Positions 1 to 5,932 are shown, counted from the first letter of the stretch. The stretch is 7,814 bases of DNA from Myxococcales bacterium (GCA_004554395.1 SFMP01000088.1:1-7814); one strand, 5' to 3'. Numbers and translations: made by a program. Notes: a model not told the origin generated them from the sequence alone.

Positions 1-196
1 AGTGTTTGCCATCGAGTGCAATGAAAAGGTTGCCGAAGTCAATTTTTCCGGTAAAAATGCCGAGAACAGGATTGATGACATCATCGACGAGCGATTTGAC
101 GATCGACGTGAAAGCCGCCCCGATGATCATACCGACGGCTAAATCCATCATGTTGCCACGGATGGCAAAATCGCGAAAATCTTTTGCAAGACCCAT
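1..196 (-). CDS. mscL: Large-conductance mechanosensitive channel MscL, N-terminal part (runs off the left edge)
   Basis: This is the first 65 codons of MscL, the homopentameric inner-membrane channel that opens under high membrane tension to release solutes during hypo-osmotic shock. The visible protein aligns without gaps to the start of E. coli MscL as I know it: an amphipathic N-terminal helix (GLAKDFRDFAIRGN, residues 2-15), then TM1, the pore-lining helix, with DLAVGMIIGAAF at 18-29. This keeps the gate glycines G22 and G26. It continues with SLVDDVINP (35-43) and GKIDF (50-54) leading into the periplasmic loop. Position 23, Val in E. coli, is Met here, and position 44 is Val instead of Pro. 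TM2 and the C-terminal bundle lie outside the window. The ATG at 196 has a strong AGGAG (203-207) 6 nt upstream. It lies 147 nt downstream of the phosphohexomutase gene and may have its own promoter. Identity is secure; completeness cannot be judged. Confidence 0.95.
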   Translation of the reverse strand, partial: MGLAKDFRDFAIRGNMMDLAVGMIIGAAFTSIVKSLVDDVINPVLGIFTGKIDFGNLFIALDGKH

Positions 197-202
197 AGAA
201 TT

Positions 203-207
203 CTCCT
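203..207 (-). promoter_or_regulatory. Ribosome binding site of mscL
   Basis: The minus strand reads AGGAG, six nucleotides before the ATG at 196. It fixes the start that also gives the family-typical N-terminus. Confidence 0.8.
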
Positions 208-257
208 CAATCAAAAAGCGGATGACATACACATAAATCAAACATCCGTTTTATTAT

Positions 258-316
258 TTTGACGAACGCCGTCAAAGCCGCCTCATGATAATAGAAGCAT
301 TGAAAGCGGCTTTGAC
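258..316 (-). repeat. Three-segment inverted-repeat region upstream of mscL
   Basis: In the gap between the phosphohexomutase stop (344) and the mscL start (196), an 11-bp perfect inverted repeat (GTCAAAGCCGC at 271-281, GCGGCTTTGAC at 306-316) encloses 24 nt. The left arm also takes part in a second perfect repeat: TTTGACG (258-264) and CGTCAAA (270-276) around a 5-nt spacer. Both pairings use the segment near 271-276, so they exclude each other in RNA. No T-tract follows on either strand, so a plain intrinsic terminator is unlikely. The element could be an operator pair or an mRNA leader switch. On the minus strand TTGACG (275-270) is followed after 16 nt by TAAAAC (253-248), a weak sigma-70-like promoter candidate. 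A smaller repeat, TATAAC/GTTATA (325-330, 336-341), lies just past the preceding stop codon. Confidence 0.5.
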
Positions 317-343
317 ATGACTGATATAACGGGATGTTATACC

Positions 344-2086
344 TTAGAGCATTTGTTTAACGGCTTCTTTAATGCGTTCAATTTTGACTTTTTCAGCCGA
401 CATCATGACGGCATAATCGTCTTTTGTCGCGACGCATCGGACGCCGAGATAGGCTTTGAGTTTGGGTTCTGTACCCGACGGACGGAGCGAAATCCACGAG
501 CCATCGGCCAAATAGAAAGTCAACATATCTTGTTTTGGCAAGTGAATCACGGGCGTGACGGTGGAGTCGGCGAGTTTAGTCGTTTTGAGATTCAACAAAT
601 CGCGGACGGAGTCGACATCGATGCCGGCGATGGCATGCGGTGGATTGTTTCGCAATTGCGCCAAGACATTAGCCATCGTTTCTTTGCCAGAAAGCCCTTC
701 GTAGAATCTTTCAGCGGCATCTTCGACGTGAATGCCGAATTTGAGATAGATTTCGTCTAAGACGTCGCTCACTTTTTTGCCGTTCGCTTTGCAATCGGCC
801 GCGAGTTCGGCGAGTAGTAGGACGGACAAGATACCGTCTTTGTCGCGAGCGTCGGAATAGGTGAAGCCGAATGCTTCTTCGTATGCAAAGATAAAGTGTT
901 GACCGCGTTTGACGCGTTCATCGGCGACATTTCCCATCCATTTGAATCCAGTGAGGGTTTCTTGGAAATCGACGCCCATGCCTTCGCAAATCGCTCGCGT
1001 GAGTGGGCTCGATACGACGGAGCAAATGGCGAAGCTGTCGTGATTACGCAAGTTTTCGGGCAAATGTTGGATGAGATAATAGAGCATGAGGGCGCCGATT
1101 TGGTTGCCGCCCAAGATTTTATATTCGCCATTGACGGGGATAGCGCATCCCAAGCGGTCGGCGTCGCCGTCATTGGCTAAGACGATTTCTGCGCCGACTT
1201 CTTTAGCCATTTTCAACGCGCGTGGCCATGTATCGAGTCGTTCGGGGTTGGGGGCATCGAGACCGGCGAAATCGCCCGAAGGCGTTTTTTCTTCTTCGAC
1301 GACGCGAACTTTTTTGAATCCAGCGCGATCAAACGATTTTGAAGCACATTCCCATCCCGTACCACCGAGCGGTGTATAAATGATATCGACGTCATTTGCG
1401 CCGGTATGAACAGCACTCTTGACGACCCAGTCGCAATAGGCGTCGATCGTTTCGTCGCTCATCATCTCGATATAACCGTCGCGGACGCCGTCTTCGATCG
1501 AGACGAAATCGTGGCCAGTATCGGCGAGTTTATCCATGCGAGAAGCGACTTGAGCATCGACTGGCGAAATGATTTGTGCCCCATTTGACCAAAAGACTTT
1601 GTAGCCGTTGTAAATTTTAGGATTATGACTGCTCGTGACCATAACGCCGGCGAAAGCATTTTTCGTGCGAATGGCGAAGGGGACGAGATTTGTCGGCGTG
1701 AGTCGGTCGAACAAATATACTTTGATGTGATTAGCCGCTAGGACGCCAGCCGTCATGCGAGCAAATTCTTCGCTATGGTGTCGGCAATCGTATCCGACGA
1801 CGACCCCGCGCCTCACTGCCTCGTCGCCATACTCTTCGATGAGGCATTGAGCTAGGGCTTTCGACGCCTTTGCAATCATGTAGACGTTCATCATGGTGCG
1901 CCCAGCGCCCATAACACCGCGCAATCCAGCTGTACCAAAGTGGAGCGTATCGCCGAAACGATTTGTAATCGTTTCAATATCGTTATTATCTATAAGCGCT
2001 TGGACTTCGGCACGCGTATTTGCGTCAAACGGCTCCTTTGTCCAAGATTTCGCTGTTTCTAGAGCTTGAGTTTGTAATTCATTCAT
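344..2086 (-). CDS. Alpha-D-phosphohexomutase (phosphoglucomutase/phosphomannomutase, PgcA/PGM2 type)
   Basis: This 580-aa cytoplasmic enzyme interconverts hexose 1-phosphate and 6-phosphate (glucose and/or mannose), feeding nucleotide-sugar and cell-envelope polysaccharide synthesis. All four active-site loops are present in order. TSSHNP at 151-156 carries the phosphoserine S153. DGDADR at 306-311 binds Mg with D306, D308 and D310. The sugar-specificity loop EEAFG is at 403-407, and the phosphate-binding loop RPSGTEPK is at 535-542. The early FGTAGLRG motif (50-57) is also typical. The length matches B. subtilis PgcA (about 580 aa), and EEA rather than EES in the sugar loop points to the PgcA/PGM2 branch. 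Substrate preference cannot be read from sequence. The ATG at 2086 is chosen because AGGAG (2094-2098) sits 7 nt upstream. An in-frame TTG at 2101 would place the SD inside the gene, and a GTG at 2089 would be too close to it. No other sugar genes are adjacent. Confidence 0.95.
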   Translation of the reverse strand: MNELQTQALETAKSWTKEPFDANTRAEVQALIDNNDIETITNRFGDTLHFGTAGLRGVMGAGRTMMNVYMIAKASKALAQCLIEEYGDEAVRRGVVVGYDCRHHSEEFARMTAGVLAANHIKVYLFDRLTPTNLVPFAIRTKNAFAGVMVTSSHNPKIYNGYKVFWSNGAQIISPVDAQVASRMDKLADTGHDFVSIEDGVRDGYIEMMSDETIDAYCDWVVKSAVHTGANDVDIIYTPLGGTGWECASKSFDRAGFKKVRVVEEEKTPSGDFAGLDAPNPERLDTWPRALKMAKEVGAEIVLANDGDADRLGCAIPVNGEYKILGGNQIGALMLYYLIQHLPENLRNHDSFAICSVVSSPLTRAICEGMGVDFQETLTGFKWMGNVADERVKRGQHFIFAYEEAFGFTYSDARDKDGILSVLLLAELAADCKANGKKVSDVLDEIYLKFGIHVEDAAERFYEGLSGKETMANVLAQLRNNPPHAIAGIDVDSVRDLLNLKTTKLADSTVTPVIHLPKQDMLTFYLADGSWISLRPSGTEPKLKAYLGVRCVATKDDYAVMMSAEKVKIERIKEAVKQML

Positions 2087-2093
2087 CACAGAT

Positions 2094-2098
2094 CTCCT
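2094..2098 (-). promoter_or_regulatory. Ribosome binding site deciding the phosphohexomutase start
   Basis: The minus strand reads AGGAG, 7 nt before the ATG at 2086. The open frame extends upstream to a TTG at 2101 that overlaps this site, so the site argues for the shorter protein. Confidence 0.75.
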
Positions 2099-2129
2099 CA
2101 AATGGTCGTTGAGAACGTTTCATAAAACG

Positions 2130-2151
2130 GCGAAATGGCGCACCATTTCGC
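2130..2151 (-). terminator. Terminator-like hairpin between the HEAT gene and the phosphohexomutase gene
   Basis: A perfect 9-bp inverted repeat (GCGAAATGG at 2130-2138 and CCATTTCGC at 2143-2151) encloses a 4-nt loop in the 85-nt gap. In the leftward transcript it is followed by CGTTTTATG, a short and interrupted U-tract. A second, weaker 5-bp hairpin (CGTTT/AAACG, 2116-2129) follows at once. It lies 21 nt past the HEAT gene stop, which suits an inefficient terminator or an mRNA-processing structure. The poor U-tract leaves this uncertain. Confidence 0.45.
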
Positions 2152-2171
2152 AAACAAATCAAATAAAAAAA

Positions 2172-2768
2172 TTATCGAGAATTGCGCATGCAAACGGCGA
2201 GTGCGTGTTCGGCAGCCTCGCGGGCATCGGGATCGGTTTCCATTTTTAGCATCATTTCGAGATCGGGCACAAAAGCTTGCCATTGCGTAATGCCAGCGGC
2301 TCGGGCGGCGCAATACCTGACTTTTGGCAATGCGCTGTCGAGATTCATCGAAATCGTCTTGATCATTTCAGCCTCGGGTTTTCGCCCGAGGAGTCCGAGC
2401 GCGATGATCATGTTGGGATCGAAGAAACGACGCGAGCAAACGTCGATGAGCTCATTAATCGAATAGCAACTGACCGTTTCGTGAAAGAGCTCGCGTGCGC
2501 GTTTTGAAATCCAAGACTGCTTCGAACTCATCGTCGCGTAGCAAATCTCATCGTGGAGATTGCGCACGAGGGTGAGCTCGGCTCCGACGTCATTCATCGC
2601 CTGATAGGCGATTTGATGGAGTTTCGTCACTTGCGAGGCCTCGTCGCTTATCAATTCGAACGACACGCCATCAGCCTTGAGTTTGTCGATCACCGACATA
2701 ACCTTCTCGAAAAAATCGGGGTCATTCAAATCGGGATTGTCCCGAAAAACGCAACGCCTGTTATGCAT
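2172..2768 (-). CDS. Small HEAT/ARM-repeat-like protein of unknown function
   Basis: This is a 198-aa soluble, largely helical protein without a signal peptide or membrane segment. The C-terminal half (about residues 104-193) reads as successive amphipathic helix pairs: INELIDVCSRR, then the ALGLLG turn (123-128), EAEMIKTISMN, a helix with VRYCAARAAG (150-159), FVPDLEMMLKM, and DPDAREAAEHALAVC (179-193). The D-x-x-VR-x-x-A and DPD-x-x-A-x-x-A patterns are typical of HEAT-like repeats, which usually form protein-binding solenoids. The N-terminal 100 residues match nothing I recognise. The start is uncertain: ATG 2768 follows an in-frame TGA directly upstream but has no good Shine-Dalgarno. An internal ATG at residue 24 (2699), preceded by GAGAAGG, is an alternative. 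The gene stands 184 nt after mvaD, behind hairpins that could control it, and 85 nt before the phosphohexomutase gene. A specific role cannot be assigned. Confidence 0.75.
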   Translation of the reverse strand: MHNRRCVFRDNPDLNDPDFFEKVMSVIDKLKADGVSFELISDEASQVTKLHQIAYQAMNDVGAELTLVRNLHDEICYATMSSKQSWISKRARELFHETVSCYSINELIDVCSRRFFDPNMIIALGLLGRKPEAEMIKTISMNLDSALPKVRYCAARAAGITQWQAFVPDLEMMLKMETDPDAREAAEHALAVCMRNSR

Positions 2769-2792
2769 AGCTCAAATTCTACTTGGCGGACG

Positions 2793-2816
2793 AAAAAAAC
2801 ATGCGCGAGCTCGCGC
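2793..2816 (-). terminator. GC-rich palindrome plus T7 tract in the leader of the HEAT gene
   Basis: The 14-bp perfect palindrome GCGCGAGCTCGCGC (2803-2816) can fold as a 5-bp all-GC stem with an AGCU loop. In the leftward transcript it is followed after AUG by seven U residues (2799-2793). This looks like a short intrinsic terminator. It lies 136 nt past the mvaD stop and 24 nt before the HEAT gene ATG, so it would either end the mvaD transcript or attenuate the HEAT gene. An upstream segment can pair with part of the same palindrome (see the next feature). Confidence 0.5.
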
Positions 2817-2830
2817 CGTCGTACGCGAGC
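2809..2830 (-). promoter_or_regulatory. Possible anti-terminator pairing overlapping the palindrome
   Basis: On the minus strand GCTCGCG (2830-2824) can pair with CGCGAGC (2815-2809), giving a 7-bp stem with an 8-nt loop, extendable by a G-U pair. This stem uses bases needed by the terminator-like palindrome at 2803-2816, so the two folds are mutually exclusive, as in attenuators. No leader peptide or known riboswitch core was recognised in the rest of the 184-nt gap. That gap also contains an AT-rich inverted repeat CAATAA-A-TTATTG at 2898-2910. Regulation is inferred from base pairing only. Confidence 0.3.
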
Positions 2831-2952
2831 CAGCCATTGACCTAGGCGAAAACCGCCCAAATCACGCTTTACCTTACAACAATACGAATGGAAGAAACAA
2901 TAAATTATTGAATTTCCACACATAAGCATACATGTAGTTATAAGTGCGCCAA

Positions 2953-3948
2953 TTAAACGATTTGCGCTCCATTACCGACATGAGTTTGTATAAAAGGCAA
3001 TCCCAATGCAATAATATCATTTTTAATGAAAGGGCATGCCGAATCTTCGCATATTACGATGACGTTAGATCCCGCGTCTACAGTACAACAGACAGGGACA
3101 GCTTGTGTAGCGCGTAGAACTTTTTGAATGATTTCGACGCTTTTGGGCGCAAAATAGAGAACGGGGCGTTCACAAGTCATCGTAAGGGCATGTAGTCGCA
3201 TCATATTTCGATGCACGCCAGCGGAGAATGAAGCGAAATCGCGTTGAACGACAGCTTGTTGTAGGAGATCGGCTTCTTTCTTCGATTCTTCGACAAAGAC
3301 ATTCCAAAAGGGCGAACGCATGCACATATTCATACACTCGGAGCTAGAAACGCTTTTTTGTGAATCCGTGACTTGAATGACGAATACATGGAGGTTCCAG
3401 TAATCGGCTGGTGCAAAAGATTCGGCAAAAGAGTCGGATCCATCGTCTAAATGGCCTGTACGCCAACGTGTCCATCCGCCTGGGATGCTCCGCGCCGCCG
3501 ACCCGGATCCCAAGCGAGCCAAGGCGCTCAACTCGGACTCGCGGAGTTCGAGCCCTGCGGCGGCGGCGGCGGCAGCAGCAGCAGCAGCACTGCCCGAGGC
3601 AGACGAAGCGAGCCCCGAGGCAAGGGGAAAGTTATTACGAGATTGGAGTGTACAGCGTTTATCCCATCCTTTGATATCTCGAATTTTGTCGAGAATTCGC
3701 TCGACTCGTCCCATCGACTGAGCGGGGACTTGCCATCCATTGATGATGAGAGCATCGCGCGTGTCGTCGTTGTGCCAATGAGCTTGCGTTTCGGTGATGA
3801 GTCCATCGACATTAAAAGCCACCGAATCGAATAGAGGAAGGTTCAAAGATTCATCGCGCTTGCCCCAATACTTTGCGACAGCCACATTTGCATGAACGCG
3901 TGCTTTAGCTCGATAATTTTTATGACATTCCCTTTCTTGTTCAACCAT
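2953..3948 (-). CDS. mvaD: Diphosphomevalonate decarboxylase (GHMP family)
   Basis: This 331-aa cytoplasmic enzyme performs the last step of the classical mevalonate pathway: ATP-dependent decarboxylation of mevalonate diphosphate to isopentenyl diphosphate. Family motifs appear in order: ANVAVAKYWGKRD (20-32, with K26), NFPLASGLASSASG (106-119, the GHMP ATP loop), GSGSAARSIPGG (147-158, with R153 at the conserved substrate-binding Arg), DDGSDSFAE (168-176) and TVDAGSN (289-295), where D291 matches the catalytic Asp. The usual DAGPN reads DAGSN. The helix after the ATP loop is eleven consecutive alanines (121-131). Its length is that of the family. The start is ambiguous: ATG 3948 gives a normal N-terminus but has only a weak, distant AGGA upstream, and an in-frame TTG at 3972 would add 8 residues. 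No other mevalonate-pathway gene is visible. The gene follows the beta-barrel gene by 38 nt and is probably co-transcribed with it. Confidence 0.94.
   Translation of the reverse strand: MVEQERECHKNYRAKARVHANVAVAKYWGKRDESLNLPLFDSVAFNVDGLITETQAHWHNDDTRDALIINGWQVPAQSMGRVERILDKIRDIKGWDKRCTLQSRNNFPLASGLASSASGSAAAAAAAAAAAGLELRESELSALARLGSGSAARSIPGGWTRWRTGHLDDGSDSFAESFAPADYWNLHVFVIQVTDSQKSVSSSECMNMCMRSPFWNVFVEESKKEADLLQQAVVQRDFASFSAGVHRNMMRLHALTMTCERPVLYFAPKSVEIIQKVLRATQAVPVCCTVDAGSNVIVICEDSACPFIKNDIIALGLPFIQTHVGNGAQIV
3556..3588 (-). repeat. Alanine-codon triplet tract inside mvaD
   Basis: On the coding strand this is (GCT)5 (GCC)5 GCA, encoding eleven alanines. The two pure triplet runs suggest slippage-driven growth. 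Changes by one unit would keep the reading frame and only alter helix length. Confidence 0.85.
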
Positions 3949-3986
3949 CACTTTTTCTACGTCCTGTACCAAACTCTATACTGGTA

Positions 3987-4565
3987 TTATAATGGGCTCG
4001 ATATGCCCACGGTTATGCCGCCACCGATCATGACGGATTCAAGTTTCCAATGATAATCTGAGAAGACTTGCGCTGAGATCGAAACGATACCAATGATATA
4101 TTGTGCACCGATAGCGCCACCGACGCCCCCACTCATGCCGTTGTTGCCCGTAATTTTCACGAGGGTATTACTCATAAAGACGTTGAGCGAAATTTCGGGT
4201 TGTATATAAAAATATAGATTCATTTTGCGAAAAGGCGCGACATAGGCGCGCGGAGCAAAAGTCAAATATATAAATTGGACCCCGTTATCGAATGGTAAAA
4301 AATCTTTATTAGTGAAAGCGCGCGCCGATCCAATTCGGAGATTAAGCCCCAAATACCCCATGAGTTGAAGTGTCGTTTCGGCGTAGACAGCCATTCCGAT
4401 ATCGGCAGCATTTCCGAAGTCGCCTTCAATGACATCGAAACAATCGAGTCCGAGTGCGAACGTCGCACGAACGCGCCGAAATCCGAGGGGCTCGGCTTGC
4501 GCGACCGAGAGCGACGCCCCAAATGAGACGAACAAGGCGAAGAAAAATATCAGAAGACGCTTCAT
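3987..4565 (-). CDS. Exported beta-rich protein, probably a small outer-membrane beta-barrel
   Basis: This is a 192-aa protein with a clear Sec signal peptide: MKR, a hydrophobic core LLIFFFALFVSF, and a signal peptidase I site AQA|E after residue 24. The mature part alternates polar and hydrophobic residues in short strand-like segments (TFALGLD, GMAVYAETTLQL, LGLNLRIG, FIYLTFAPRAYV, MNLYFYIQPEISLNVF, SISAQVFSDYHW). It ends in a glycine-rich GGGITVGI strand, as in 8-stranded outer-membrane barrels. There is no terminal Phe, so barrel assembly by the standard C-terminal signal is not proven, and no named family is recognised. The start ATG 4565 forms an ATGA overlap with the upstream stop and has GGAG (4573-4576) 7 nt upstream. 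The ATG two codons earlier (4571) is too close to that SD. Translational coupling suggests co-production with the Cys-rich lipoprotein. Confidence 0.75.
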   Translation of the reverse strand: MKRLLIFFFALFVSFGASLSVAQAEPLGFRRVRATFALGLDCFDVIEGDFGNAADIGMAVYAETTLQLMGYLGLNLRIGSARAFTNKDFLPFDNGVQFIYLTFAPRAYVAPFRKMNLYFYIQPEISLNVFMSNTLVKITGNNGMSGGVGGAIGAQYIIGIVSISAQVFSDYHWKLESVMIGGGITVGISSPL

Positions 4566-5932
4566 CGCCATGCTCCGATCTCTGTCACACTGGGGCGATA
4601 CTTTCGACGCTTAAAGCGAGCATATATCGATATGGCCAATAGCCCAATGATGAATAAGGAGAGAGGTGGTCGCTTGTTTGCCACATTTGGCCTAGCCGAG
4701 CACGTACTATTCCCCGAGGATTCACAAACGCCTTGTTCTGTACAATACTTACCGCTACCGCAATTTGTATCGTTAAAGCACTCTACACCATAGGATTTAA
4801 TGACTCCCGTCAAGCGATTTTGACAGAAATCGGAGTAACAACAAGGTTGTTCGATGTTTGAATCGATATAATCCTCAGAAATCTGATTATCGTTGCACCA
4901 GAAAAGGAATTGCGTTAGGCATTGATTTAGGCAATCTTCTCGTTCTGTATCTGAATTAAATAATTCGTTACATCCCGTGACACATGTCGGTGGATATGTA
5001 CTACAATCGAGATCACAAGTGAATTCTTCGCCTGTCGAAGAGACGAGTTTCCGCGTATCTTGTACGCTGAAATCATACGAGCACGCACCGGAGCCACCAC
5101 ATAGAGCGCATGGAATCGATTCAGCATCGCTTAAGTAGTAATTATCGGTGCATAAATATGCCATTGAGAGGCAGTTTTTAAAGCATCCCGCAACATTTGA
5201 ATAACACTTATCAACGCATTCTCGCGCAGGTGTACACGATTTCAAGCATTCTTCGTCGCCATTACACTTTTGAGTACAAGTTTCGAGTCCGGCATCGGAA
5301 TGACACTCTGAACGTCGACAGGACTCGATCGAATCGGCATCTTTACACATCTGTGCACACACAGACTCGGAAGGGCATTTATTGATACATATTTCGGGCG
5401 TGTTACACGACTTATAACAAAACGAGACCGTTCCATCTTCGCCCGAATCGACGCCATCGTTTGCAGTGAGATGGGAACAGGAGACTTCCTTCGACACACA
5501 CCGACTCGTCGCACAACAAAAAAGCGACACGCTCAGAGAATTTCCATAGGAGAGGAGGGCGGGCGTTAAAACGCCTGCCCCCTTTTCGCTACCATTGAGG
5601 TGCCAAACTTTTTGTCCCGTGGAGCGTTCGACATGATTGACATAAGACGTCGCCGAGACAACGACTTCTGTCTCTTGCGAAGTATTGACATTTTCAATTT
5701 CATAATTGAGTTCGTAGCGGACAAAGAGATCTTGAGAGATTTCATCTTTGCTATGCGCCTCATAGACGCCAGTATTTGAATCGACTTCGATCGGCGCAGA
5801 CATGAGCCAATAATCATGCGCCTCGCACGATGCTAGGCATAGCCCTATGACAAAATAAACAAAACTGTGCCTCACGGCATAACCCACGTTCTCAACGCTG
5901 CGCAGCGAGCCAGCGTTCAAAGTTGTTCGCAT
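4562..5932 (-). CDS. Cysteine-rich predicted lipoprotein with C-terminal membrane segment
   Basis: This 456-aa protein of unknown function has about 40 cysteines. A hydrophobic stretch SFVYFVIGLCLASC ends in a lipobox (LASC, lipidated C36), followed by E37 rather than the inner-membrane retention Asp. Residues 40-135 are polar and strand-like. Residues 172-254 form an array of C-x3-C pairs separated mostly by 5 residues (one pair is C-x4-C). More C-x3-C pairs occur near 306, 317 and 334. Cysteines 385, 391, 397 and 403 form C-x5-C-x5-C-x5-C, a pattern I associate with myxobacterial surface proteins. The C-terminus has C411, a hydrophobic segment (424-438) and RFKRRK. ATG 5932 is chosen because GGAGG (5938-5942) lies 5 nt upstream, although this gives a long n-region and a 41-nt overlap with the previous gene. 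A GTG at 5875 would give a neater 16-residue lipoprotein signal. It is coupled to the downstream barrel gene. Confidence 0.8.
   Translation of the reverse strand: MRTTLNAGSLRSVENVGYAVRHSFVYFVIGLCLASCEAHDYWLMSAPIEVDSNTGVYEAHSKDEISQDLFVRYELNYEIENVNTSQETEVVVSATSYVNHVERSTGQKVWHLNGSEKGAGVLTPALLSYGNSLSVSLFCCATSRCVSKEVSCSHLTANDGVDSGEDGTVSFCYKSCNTPEICINKCPSESVCAQMCKDADSIESCRRSECHSDAGLETCTQKCNGDEECLKSCTPARECVDKCYSNVAGCFKNCLSMAYLCTDNYYLSDAESIPCALCGGSGACSYDFSVQDTRKLVSSTGEEFTCDLDCSTYPPTCVTGCNELFNSDTEREDCLNQCLTQFLFWCNDNQISEDYIDSNIEQPCCYSDFCQNRLTGVIKSYGVECFNDTNCGSGKYCTEQGVCESSGNSTCSARPNVANKRPPLSLFIIGLLAISIYARFKRRKYRPSVTEIGAWR
4573..4576 (-). promoter_or_regulatory. Shine-Dalgarno of the beta-barrel gene, inside the lipoprotein gene
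   Basis: GGAG lies 7 nt before ATG 4565, within the last codons of the upstream gene. With the ATGA stop/start overlap it indicates translational coupling. Confidence 0.6.
5171..5419 (-). repeat. Array of eight Cys-pair motifs (C-x3-C) in the lipoprotein
   Basis: Residues 172-254 contain the pairs CYKSC, CINKC, CAQMC, CRRSEC, CTQKC, CLKSC, CVDKC and CFKNC. Gaps between pairs are 5, 5, 8, 8, 5, 5 and 6 residues, so the cysteine spacing is periodic (about ten residues per unit) while the intervening residues are not conserved. It is a protein-level repeat, not a recent DNA duplication. In the periplasm it would form many disulphides or bind a metal or cofactor; the sequence does not decide. 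Confidence 0.8.

Noticed and set aside
312..342. Possible plus-strand promoter: TTGACA (312-317) with AT-rich sequence downstream
   Set aside because: No good -10 hexamer falls at 16-18 nt spacing, and it would transcribe only antisense to the phosphohexomutase gene. The TTGACA is explained by the inverted repeat.
317..760. Open plus-strand frame of 147 codons opposite the phosphohexomutase gene
   Set aside because: It lies wholly antisense to a gene with all catalytic motifs, has no Shine-Dalgarno, and its translation has no recognisable domain. It is a by-product of the codon bias of the real gene.
2087..2101. Longer phosphohexomutase start at TTG 2101
   Set aside because: It would make the Shine-Dalgarno part of the coding sequence, while the ATG at 2086 has ideal spacing.
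2731..2745. Hairpin TCGGGA-TTG-TCCCGA near the start of the HEAT gene, considered as a terminator
   Set aside because: It lies within codons 8-13 of the gene and lacks a U-tract in the direction of transcription.
2726..2929. Minus-strand 67-codon frame overlapping the start of the HEAT gene in another frame
   Set aside because: It has no ribosome binding site and a composition unlike the other proteins here, and it spans the palindrome and T-tract. A leader peptide cannot be excluded but nothing supports one.
3528..3812. Minus-strand frame with poly-Leu/poly-Pro inside mvaD
   Set aside because: It is the triplet tract of mvaD read out of frame.
5242..5514. Minus-strand 90-codon frame within the Cys-rich lipoprotein gene
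   Set aside because: It is out of frame with a gene that has a lipobox, an ordered cysteine array and coupled neighbours; it shows no features of its own.
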